Part shown: positions 1 to 5,631 of the stretch, one piece after another
Position numbering within the stretch: the stretch's first letter is position 1
How the letters are laid out: every line of letters starts with the position of its first letter
Source of the DNA: Candidatus Desantisbacteria bacterium CG1_02_38_46
Lineage (GTDB): Bacteria; Desantisbacteria; UBA1551; UBA1559
Direction of reading: 5' to 3'
DNA length: 5,978 nucleotides
NCBI GenBank assembly: GCA_001871015.1
Contig: MNUO01000058.1
Coordinates: 1-5,978 of the forward strand
Translations under genes and position numbers: made by a program
Notes under the pieces: generated by a model
Told to the model about the DNA's origin: nothing
Database searches by the model: none
Seen by the model: only the letters and a program-made list of their open reading frames with translations

Positions 1-711
1 AGTGTACTTCTTTCCGGCGTTATCTTGAAGATTGGAATATACGTATTAATAAGGGTGTTCTGGACATTCCCGTATTTGGGAATTGAAAAAATTATTATGT
101 GGCTTGGAATTTTTAGTCTTATGTTCGGCGCACTTATGGCATTAGCTCAAGATGATATCAAAAGATTGCTTGCCTATTCCAGCATCAGTCAGATTGGTTG
201 TATTCTTATAGGCATAGGAATTGGAAGCGAGTCAGGATTGAAAGGTTCTTTATTTCATATACTAAACCATGCAGTTATGAAAGGGTGTCTTTTCTTCTGC
301 GCGGGATTAATTATTTTTTCCACTCAAAAGAGGAAAATATCAGAACTGAAGGGATTCGGGAAGCATAATCCCCTGCTTTCTTTTCTCTTTATCCTGGCCG
401 CATTATCAATTATTGGAATTCCTCCTTTCAATGGGTTTGTAAGCAAATGGATTATCTGTCAAGGAGCAGTGGAATCTGGAAATATCTTTCCTGGTATAAT
501 GATTATTCTTGCCAGTATCATTGCAGTGGCATATTATGGACGCATAATCCAGCTCTTTTTAAGTCCTGGAGAGCCTTTCCAGGAAAGTCCAGATATCGGG
601 TACCTACAATACATAGCACCCTGCGTTTTGAGTATAAGTTGTGTTCTACTTGGTATATTCCCCTTTCTTGGAATAAATCTGGTTGAACATGCAGTGAAAA
701 TGTTTTATTGA
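1..711 (+). CDS. Proton/cation antiporter-like membrane subunit (NuoN/MrpD family), 5' end missing
   Basis: This is the last 236 codons of an integral membrane subunit of the NuoL/M/N-MrpA/D family, which moves protons or Na+ in complex I, Mrp antiporters and membrane-bound hydrogenases. The reading frame is open from base 1, and the first visible residues (SVLLSGVILKIGIY) match the conserved TM8 segment with its buried lysine, here residue 10 of the fragment. Later landmarks are the DDIKRLLAYSSISQIG loop, the HILNH segment with a conserved histidine (TM10), and IPPFNGFVSKW with the lysine of the second half-channel (TM12). The protein ends after one more hydrophobic helix and a short LVEHAVKMFY tail, a normal ending for the family. 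Roughly half of the protein lies upstream of the window. The next gene is a paralogue, so this is the end of a multi-subunit ion-pump operon. Which complex it belongs to (Mrp, Mbh/Hyf-type or other) cannot be decided from what is visible. Confidence 0.9.
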   Translation, partial: SVLLSGVILKIGIYVLIRVFWTFPYLGIEKIIMWLGIFSLMFGALMALAQDDIKRLLAYSSISQIGCILIGIGIGSESGLKGSLFHILNHAVMKGCLFFCAGLIIFSTQKRKISELKGFGKHNPLLSFLFILAALSIIGIPPFNGFVSKWIICQGAVESGNIFPGIMIILASIIAVAYYGRIIQLFLSPGEPFQESPDIGYLQYIAPCVLSISCVLLGIFPFLGINLVEHAVKMFY

Positions 712-715
712 GGAG
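711..715 (+). promoter_or_regulatory. Shine-Dalgarno AGGAG for the second antiporter subunit
   Basis: AGGAG begins with the last base of the preceding TGA stop and lies 5 bases before the ATG at 721. It supports initiation at 721, although the resulting protein starts unusually late for its family. It also argues against readthrough from the upstream gene, which is in the same frame. Confidence 0.75.
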
Positions 716-720
716 AAACT

Positions 721-2235
721 ATGCCACTGGGAATATATTTACACTTTGATGGTCTGAGTTTTATTATGGTCTCTCTTACAGGATTGCTTGGCACAATGGT
801 AGTCCTGTATTCCTTAAAAGATATAAAGGACAATCGCAGAACCTATTATCCTCTTTTAATACTGGCTTTGCTCAGCATGATTCTCACTTTCCTTTCTGCA
901 GATTTATTGAGTTTTTATATCTTTCTGGAAATAGCCACTGTCACCAGTTATTTTCTTATCATCCATGAGAAAACTGAAATTGCATTCAGGGCAGGGATGA
1001 AATACATAATTATGACACTTGCTGGAGCCGGGATGATTCTCTTATCAATCTTTCTGGTATATCATCTCACCGGGAGTTATAAATTCAGTATGCTTGTGAA
1101 ATTGCATTCACTGGAAGATAAGCATCTTTTGTGGACAATTTACTTGCTTTTTCTGGGAGGTTGTGCTGTAAAAGCAGGAATAGCCCCGTTGCACAGCTGG
1201 CTCCCTGAGGCCCATCCAGCTGCACCTTCACCAGTTAGTGCGCTTCTTTCTGGAATCTCTATAAAGATGGGTATATACGGACTTCTGCGATTTTTTTATT
1301 CTGGTGAGCTTTTGTTAGGCGCAAAGAGTATCTCCTCAATAATTCTTGGTCTGGGAGTAATATCAATGCTCATAGGAGTGCTCCTTGCTCTTCTTGCCAC
1401 AGATACAAAGAGAATCCTTGCTTTTTCCAGTATAAGTCAGATGGGATATATTTTGTTAGGGCTGGGAACTGGAACAACTCTGGGGCTCGCTGGAGGAATA
1501 TATCACATAATCAACCATAGCCTATTTAAAGGTTTGCTATTCCTTTGTATCGGAGCAGTGCTCCATAGTACTGGAGAAAGGAATTTAGTTAATTTAGGAG
1601 GGCTGGGAAAGAAAATGCCATTAATTGCTGTTACATCTCTGGTTGCTTCTTTTTCCATTTCAGGTATTCCTCCTTTTAATGGATTTATAAGTAAGGGACT
1701 GCTCTTGAAATCCATCTCTGGTGTTCCCTGGTTGAATTTCGTTTTCACTCTTACCTGTGCTGGAACAATTGCGGTTTTTTTAAAGCTATATTCTCATATT
1801 TTTCTGGGGACTCTTCCAGAAAGATTGTCCAGACAAGTGCAGATAAAAAAAATACCTTTATTGATGCTTATTCCATTGCTGATTTTGTCATTAGTTTGTG
1901 TGCTGCTTGGAGTTCTACCAGGTTTAGTCCTTGGTAAATTGATTTTTCCTACAATTGGCAGGGAAATTCATTTTTTCTCTGGAAAAGAACACTACATAAA
2001 TACAATTATAACAATAATTGCTGGTTTCCTTATTTACCTTTTGAGCGCCAGAACAGGACTATTATTTGGAAAGGAAAGATTGCAATGCCTGACCCTAAAT
2101 AAGTTTTATTCAAGACTGGCTTCAGTGTTTGTAAAAACATCTACAGGAATAAAAATGTTAGACCACCAGGATTTGAGTACCTATCTCTTGTGGGCTCTGA
2201 TTTTTCTTGTTGTATTGCTTGTGATAATATGTTAA
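721..2235 (+). CDS. Proton/cation antiporter-like membrane subunit (MrpD/NuoM family), complete
   Basis: A 504-residue, very hydrophobic paralogue of the preceding gene product. Visible family landmarks are the TM5 glutamate (E70 in SFYIFLE), the TM7 lysine (K151 in GGCAVKAGIAPLHSWLPEAH), the PVSALLSG motif with the TM8 lysine K182, the TDTKRILAFSSISQMG loop, the TM10 histidines (YHIINH, 262-266), and IPPFNGFISK with K325. These residues form the proton path across two inverted five-helix repeats, so the subunit looks active. The protein begins where family members normally have TM3, so the first one or two helices are absent. After the core, residues about 410-504 form an extension with a further helix (428-441), an amphipathic stretch (459-480) and a final helix (487-503), as in MrpD-like proteins. 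The start is supported by AGGAG 5 bases upstream. It overlaps plsY by 7 bases. The parent complex is not determinable here. Confidence 0.92.
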   Translation: MPLGIYLHFDGLSFIMVSLTGLLGTMVVLYSLKDIKDNRRTYYPLLILALLSMILTFLSADLLSFYIFLEIATVTSYFLIIHEKTEIAFRAGMKYIIMTLAGAGMILLSIFLVYHLTGSYKFSMLVKLHSLEDKHLLWTIYLLFLGGCAVKAGIAPLHSWLPEAHPAAPSPVSALLSGISIKMGIYGLLRFFYSGELLLGAKSISSIILGLGVISMLIGVLLALLATDTKRILAFSSISQMGYILLGLGTGTTLGLAGGIYHIINHSLFKGLLFLCIGAVLHSTGERNLVNLGGLGKKMPLIAVTSLVASFSISGIPPFNGFISKGLLLKSISGVPWLNFVFTLTCAGTIAVFLKLYSHIFLGTLPERLSRQVQIKKIPLLMLIPLLILSLVCVLLGVLPGLVLGKLIFPTIGREIHFFSGKEHYINTIITIIAGFLIYLLSARTGLLFGKERLQCLTLNKFYSRLASVFVKTSTGIKMLDHQDLSTYLLWALIFLVVLLVIIC

Positions 2236-2834
2236 CGAATATTTTTCTCATAATATTAGGTTATTTCATTGGAGCAATTCCTTTCGGCTACATTGCGGGG
2301 AAGCTGCGTGGAATTGATGTCCGCAAGGAAGGCAGCGGCAATATAGGTTCAACAAATGTATCAAGGGTGCTTGGAAAGAAAACAGGAAGAATTGTGCAGG
2401 TGCTTGACATAGCAAAGGGAATAATGCCTGTTGTAATAGGAAAAATTCTCATTTGTCATTTGTCAAGACCTGACACCTCTTTCTTTCTTGTAGCAATTGG
2501 CCTGGCTACAATATGCGGACACAACTGGCCTATCTTTCTTGGATTCAAGGGAGGCAAAGGAGTAAATACAAGTTTAGGAGTTGCTCTGGGATTGATGCCG
2601 GTAAATGCAATTCTGTGTTTTGCTGTGTGGGCGTTGGTCGTTTTCGTCTGGAAATACATATCCCTTGGGTCAATTGTCGGAGCAATTACTTTTCCGATTC
2701 TCGCTTTTATATTTAAAGAACCCTGGATATTTCGGATACTTGCAATAATAGTAGCGCTCTTCATTGTCATCAGGCACAAATCCAACATCAAGCGTCTTTT
2801 AAAAGGCGAGGAACCAAAAATGGAGAAAAAATGA
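2229..2834 (+). CDS. plsY: Acyl-phosphate:glycerol-3-phosphate acyltransferase PlsY
   Basis: PlsY is an inner-membrane enzyme that transfers an acyl group from acyl-phosphate to sn-glycerol 3-phosphate, giving lysophosphatidic acid, the first step of phospholipid synthesis. All three family motifs are visible: GSGNIGSTNVSR at 35-46, GHNWPIFLGFKGGKG at 97-111, and RHKSNIKRLLKGEE at 182-195. LDIAKG at 59-64 is also typical. Hydrophobic helices lie between them, and the length of 201 residues is normal. I chose the ATG at 2229 because it puts the first helix (LTNIFLIILGYFIGAIPFGY) at the N-terminus, as in the family; the in-frame GTG at 2190 would add 13 unlikely residues from the end of the antiporter gene. 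No Shine-Dalgarno precedes 2229 and the start overlaps the upstream stop (ATGTTAA), so translation is probably coupled. It ends in an ATGA overlap with gpsA, the source of its substrate. Confidence 0.96.
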   Translation: MLTNIFLIILGYFIGAIPFGYIAGKLRGIDVRKEGSGNIGSTNVSRVLGKKTGRIVQVLDIAKGIMPVVIGKILICHLSRPDTSFFLVAIGLATICGHNWPIFLGFKGGKGVNTSLGVALGLMPVNAILCFAVWALVVFVWKYISLGSIVGAITFPILAFIFKEPWIFRILAIIVALFIVIRHKSNIKRLLKGEEPKMEKK

Positions 2835-3829
2835 AAATAGCAGTCCTGGGAGCTGGAAGCTGGGGAACAACAATTGCACTTCACCTGCATAAGAATGACT
2901 ATGAGGTTGCGCTGTGGGAATTTTTTCCAGAATACGCTGAAGTGTTGCAAGAGAGAAGAGAAAATGCAAAATTTCTCCCGGGCTTCAAAATTCCCGAAGA
3001 TATTCAGATAACATCAGAAATAATAATAGCAATTGCAGAAGCAAAAGTTATTGTTCTTGCAGTTCCGTCTCATATAATGCGCTCGCTGGCAGAACGGCTG
3101 AAACCATTTAATCTGCAAAATGTTCTCCTTGTAAGCGTGGCGAAAGGAATTGAGAACAGAACTCTTTTGCGAATGTCACAGGTTATAGCACAGGAACTGC
3201 CACCAGTAAAAAACAATATCGTCGTCCTATCAGGTCCAAGCCATGCAGAAGAAGTTGTCAGAGATATTCCAACGACTATTGTGGCGGCAAGCCAGGGTTT
3301 GAAAAAAGCAGAACACATTCAGAAAATATTTATGAGCCCATGCCTAAGGGTCTATACTAACACTGATGTCATAGGAGTTGAACTCGGAGGTTCCCTGAAG
3401 AATATAATAGCAATTGCCTGTGGAATAAGCGACGGCCTTGGTTTTGGAGATAATACAAAAGCAGCGCTTATGACCCGCGGAATGCATGAGATTACAAGGT
3501 TGGGCGTGGCTATGGGAGCAAAAAAAGAGACTTTCGCAGGCCTGACAGGAATTGGAGATTTAATCACGACCTGCATAAGTCGCCATAGCCGCAATAGGAA
3601 TTACGGAGAAATGCTGGGCAAGGGCTTGACTCCAGAGCAGGCACTTTCAAAAATGATTATGGTTGTAGAGGGCATCCGAACAACAAAATCTGCTTATATA
3701 TTGGCAAAAAAATATAAAATTGAGATGCCAATCACTGAACAGATTTATGCAGTTTTATTTAAAAGAAAAAAAGCAAAGGATGCAGGCAGGAACCTAATGA
3801 TGCGGGAAGCAAAGCCAGAGCACCGCTAA
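2831..3829 (+). CDS. gpsA: Glycerol-3-phosphate dehydrogenase [NAD(P)+] GpsA
   Basis: Cytosolic enzyme that reduces dihydroxyacetone phosphate to sn-glycerol 3-phosphate, the backbone that PlsY acylates. The 332-residue length is normal. The Rossmann motif GAGSWGTTIA is at 7-16, VAKGIE at 103-108 and SGPSHAEEV at 134-142. The catalytic lysine lies in GGSLKNIIAIACGISDGLG (K190), followed by the NTKAALMTRG helix, GLTGIGDLITTC at 237-248 with D243, and SRNRNYGE (R254, N255). VVEGIRTT at 278-285 and the closing LMMRE complete the pattern. The second beta strand ends in LWEFF, with an acidic residue where NADPH-preferring enzymes often have a neutral or basic one, which hints at NADH use; this is only an inference. 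The ATG overlaps the plsY stop as ATGA, and GGAG stands 5 bases upstream. An HU gene follows after 11 bases. Confidence 0.97.
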   Translation: MKIAVLGAGSWGTTIALHLHKNDYEVALWEFFPEYAEVLQERRENAKFLPGFKIPEDIQITSEIIIAIAEAKVIVLAVPSHIMRSLAERLKPFNLQNVLLVSVAKGIENRTLLRMSQVIAQELPPVKNNIVVLSGPSHAEEVVRDIPTTIVAASQGLKKAEHIQKIFMSPCLRVYTNTDVIGVELGGSLKNIIAIACGISDGLGFGDNTKAALMTRGMHEITRLGVAMGAKKETFAGLTGIGDLITTCISRHSRNRNYGEMLGKGLTPEQALSKMIMVVEGIRTTKSAYILAKKYKIEMPITEQIYAVLFKRKKAKDAGRNLMMREAKPEHR

Positions 3830-3840
3830 AAGGAATTATT

Positions 3841-4113
3841 ATGAATAGAAAAGATATAGTAAAAAGGATAATAGACCTTGGATTGACACGTAACAAGGCA
3901 AAGTTGGCCGTTGAATCAGTGTTGCGCATAATAAATGAAGCGTTGAGCAAGGGAGGCAAAGTTAAAATTGCAGGATTCGGTACATTCTATGTGAAAAATA
4001 AATCTGCGCGGCAGGGAATGAATCCGAAAACCGGAGAGAAAATTCAAATCCCGGCAAAGAAATACGCCGCATTCAAGGCAAGTCCTGAATTGCGGAAAAA
4101 AATCAATAAATGA
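3841..4113 (+). CDS. HU/IHF-family histone-like DNA-binding protein
   Basis: A 90-residue nucleoid protein that dimerises, binds DNA in the minor groove and bends it. The N-terminal helices (about 3-38) are followed by the GGKVKIAGFGTFYVKNKSAR core (38-57) and the DNA-embracing beta arm, GMNPKTGEKIQIPAKKYAAF (59-78). The arm-tip proline that intercalates between base pairs is kept (P62), but the residue two before it is methionine (M60), where arginine is commonest in the GRNP motif. The closing SPELRKKINK is IHF-like. HU and IHF subunits cannot be separated from this sequence alone, so no symbol is given. AGGA lies 6 bases before the ATG. It sits 11 bases after gpsA and 7 bases before merR; an HU/IHF gene followed by a MerR-type gene is an arrangement also seen elsewhere in bacteria. 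Confidence 0.95.
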   Translation: MNRKDIVKRIIDLGLTRNKAKLAVESVLRIINEALSKGGKVKIAGFGTFYVKNKSARQGMNPKTGEKIQIPAKKYAAFKASPELRKKINK

Positions 4114-4120
4114 GGGTAAA

Positions 4121-4471
4121 ATGGAAGAGCAAACACAAAAATTATTTTACACAATTGCTGAGGTTAGCAAGATAACAGGAATAAAATCCTATATCCTTCG
4201 CTACTGGGAATCCGAATTCGCCCAACTGAAACCGGAAAGGGAGAGGGGGAGACGCCGATACAGAAACGAGGACGTCCATATGATACTGCGCATAAGGAAG
4301 CTTCTCTACGAAGAGGGCTATACCATCACCGGCGCCAAATCTAAGTTGAGGGAAGAAAGAAAATCAAAACCTACACCTGAAGATAAACAGAAAATTGTCG
4401 AATTGAAGAAACAACTGCAGGAATTACTAAAAATGGTAAAGAAACAAGAAAAATCAGACCTGAAGGTCTGA
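4121..4471 (+). CDS. Small MerR-type transcriptional regulator
   Basis: A 116-residue regulator with an N-terminal winged helix-turn-helix of the MerR family. FYTIAEVSKITGIKSYILRYWESEF (9-33) is the HTH, LKPERERGRRRYRNEDV (36-52) the arginine-rich wing, and MILRIRKLLYEEGYTITGAKSKL (54-76) the following helices. Residues about 86-112 are rich in Lys, Glu and Leu and look like a short coiled coil for dimerisation. There is no cysteine and no ligand-binding domain, so it is not a metal sensor; its target and signal are unknown. It belongs with the short MerR proteins often encoded next to HU/IHF genes. GAGGG (4112-4116), overlapping the HU stop, is its ribosome binding site. The last five codons and the stop are part of a palindromic repeat unit, so the SDLKV tail may be repeat-derived. 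Confidence 0.93.
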   Translation: MEEQTQKLFYTIAEVSKITGIKSYILRYWESEFAQLKPERERGRRRYRNEDVHMILRIRKLLYEEGYTITGAKSKLREERKSKPTPEDKQKIVELKKQLQELLKMVKKQEKSDLKV

Positions 4472-4528
4472 GTTACGTAACTCAGGACTTTAGTCCTGAC
4501 CTGCTGTAACTCAGGACTTTAGTCCTGA
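4454..4528. repeat. REP/REPIN-like array of three 18-base hairpin units
   Basis: Three near-equal palindromes follow one another. U1 (4454-4471) is TCAGACCTGAAGGTCTGA, a 7-bp stem with a TGAA loop. U2 (4482-4499) and U3 (4511-4528) are identical, TCAGGACTTTAGTCCTGA, a 7-bp stem with a TTTA loop (or 8 bp with a 2-base loop). U2 and U3 each carry GTAAC directly on the left, making a perfect 23-base direct repeat with period 29 (4477-4499 and 4506-4528). U1 carries the complement, GTTAC, on its right, so U1 and U2 are head to head and share an 18-base perfect palindrome (4468-4485, CTGAGTTACGTAACTCAG). A short conserved foot plus hairpin, in inverted pairs, is how REP/REPIN elements mobilised by RAYT transposases are built. 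Assignment to that class is an inference. No U-run follows on the + strand, so it is not a classical terminator for the merR transcript. Confidence 0.8.
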
Positions 4529-4545
4529 AGGTTATGGATAACTTT

Positions 4546-4554
4546 TGGTATAAT
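4546..4554 (+). promoter_or_regulatory. Extended -10 promoter for the AIR-synthase-like gene
   Basis: TGGTATAAT is a perfect extended -10 element (TG, one base, TATAAT at 4549-4554). It lies just after the repeat array and 29 bases before the ATG at 4584. Transcription would start near 4561 and give a short leader of about 23 bases. A -35 box is weak: CTGAAG at 4525-4530, with 18-base spacing and 3 of 6 matches, would overlap the end of repeat U3. Extended -10 promoters often do without a good -35. It is the only clear promoter-like site I noted between genes in the window. Confidence 0.6.
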
Positions 4555-4583
4555 TTCCTTAGCTATCAAGAAATTACAAAAAT

Positions 4584-5630
4584 ATGTTTAAGATAGGTAA
4601 GTTACCCCAGGGTTTTTTGGAATATCTAATCAAGAAATATACCCATAAGAATAGCCGCATTGTCATAGGTCCAGGAATAGGAAAGGATGCAGCGGTCATT
4701 GACATAGGTAATAAATATCTTATTGCAAAAACTGACCCTGTAACGCTTGCAAGTAAAGATGCAGGCTGGTATCTGGTGAACATAAATGCAAATGACATAG
4801 CCTGCATGGGTGCAAAGCCACGGTGGCTTATTGCAACGCTTCTCCTGCCTGAGAAAAATACTACGAATAAACTGATTGAGGAAATTTTTGCTTCTGTTTC
4901 AAAAGCATGTAAAAAACTCGGCATTACTCTTTGCGGCGGGCATTGCGAGATAACTTATGGTATAGACCGTCCTATAATCATAGGCGCAATGTTCGGTGAA
5001 GTAGCAAAAAATAAACTGATTAAAGGCAAAGTGCAAAACGGCAACGACATTATACTTACCAAAGGAATTGCCATTGAAGGAACTGCGATAATCGCAAACG
5101 AGAAAGAGACATTTCTAAAAAAGAAATTTTCTGCTGCTTTTATCAGAAAAGCAAAAGCATATCTGCATAATCCCGGTATAAGCATAGTCAAAGAAGCCCT
5201 CCTTGCCAGCTCGATTGTAAATGTTAACTATATGCACGACCCAACCGAAGGAGGACTTGCAACCGGATTATATGAGGTGACAAAAGCCTGCAACGCTGGA
5301 GTAATTGTTGAAGAAGATAAAATCCCCGTGTTTCCTGAATCAAGAATCCTCTGCAAGGAATTTGGCCTTGAGATTATGGGCACAATTGCATCGGGCGCCC
5401 TGATAATCGTGTGTAACCATAGAGATACACAGAGGATTATCAAAGTTCTTAATAAAAAGGAAATATCGGCAACTATAATTGGAAAAATTGTAGATAAAAA
5501 AACCGGTGCCAAATTAAAGGATGGGAAAGGCCGCCTCCACAATCTGAATCACTTCCCGCAAGACGAAATCACAAAAATTTATCCTAAAATAATGCGTGAA
5601 AAGAGGAGTAAAATACAGGGGGTGTATTAA
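4584..5630 (+). CDS. AIR synthase-related protein (PurM/HypE superfamily, HypE-like)
   Basis: A 348-residue member of the PurM superfamily of ATP-dependent enzymes (PurM, PurL, SelD, ThiL, HypE). The N-terminal ATP-binding half shows GPGIGKDAAVIDIG (29-42), AKTDPVTLA (48-56) and NINANDIACMGAKPRW (66-81), which supply the phosphate- and metal-binding acids D35, D51 and D71. GGHCEITYG (118-126) follows. The C-terminal half has MHDPTEGGLATGLYEV (217-232) and GLEIMGTIASGALII (261-275), closest to HypE. HypE ends in a conserved cysteine that carries the carbamoyl/cyano group for the NiFe-hydrogenase cofactor; this protein ends in SKIQGVY with no cysteine nearby, so it is probably a HypE paralogue with another, unassigned substrate. 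No Shine-Dalgarno stands out before the ATG, but an extended -10 promoter lies 29 bases upstream. The next gene begins one base after its stop. Confidence 0.85.
   Translation: MFKIGKLPQGFLEYLIKKYTHKNSRIVIGPGIGKDAAVIDIGNKYLIAKTDPVTLASKDAGWYLVNINANDIACMGAKPRWLIATLLLPEKNTTNKLIEEIFASVSKACKKLGITLCGGHCEITYGIDRPIIIGAMFGEVAKNKLIKGKVQNGNDIILTKGIAIEGTAIIANEKETFLKKKFSAAFIRKAKAYLHNPGISIVKEALLASSIVNVNYMHDPTEGGLATGLYEVTKACNAGVIVEEDKIPVFPESRILCKEFGLEIMGTIASGALIIVCNHRDTQRIIKVLNKKEISATIIGKIVDKKTGAKLKDGKGRLHNLNHFPQDEITKIYPKIMREKRSKIQGVY
5618..5624 (+). promoter_or_regulatory. Shine-Dalgarno-like GGGGGTG before the last gene
   Basis: AGGGGGTG (5617-5624) differs from the ideal AGGAGGTG by one base. It ends 7 bases before the ATG at 5632 and lies inside the last codons of the preceding gene. 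It fixes the start of the 3'-truncated final gene. Confidence 0.6.
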
Positions 5631-5631
5631 A

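Noticed and set aside
709-711. TGA as a recoded sense codon (alternative code or selenocysteine)
   Set aside because: TGA also ends plsY, HU and merR at sensible positions, TGG serves for tryptophan, and AGGAG marks a new start right after it.
2190-2228. Longer plsY start at the GTG at 2190
   Set aside because: It adds 13 residues (MGSDFSCCIACDN) coded by the antiporter's end in another frame, unlike the family's N-terminus. The ATG at 2229 places the first helix correctly.
2456-2950. Open frame of 164 codons on the minus strand
   Set aside because: It lies opposite plsY and the start of gpsA, has no recognisable domain or membrane pattern, and both opposing genes are certain.
4454-4528. 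CRISPR array
   Set aside because: There are only three short units, spacers are 10-11 bases, and each unit is a near-complete palindrome; this is too small and irregular for CRISPR.
4482-4528. Rho-independent terminator for the merR transcript
   Set aside because: The hairpins U2 and U3 are followed by CCTGCT and AGGTTATGG, not by a T-run, on the + strand.
4584-5630. SelD or ThiL identity for the PurM-like protein
   Set aside because: The N-terminal Cys/Sec-Gly-Cys-Lys region of SelD is absent and the C-terminal motifs (HDPTEGGLATGL) fit HypE-like proteins better than ThiL.
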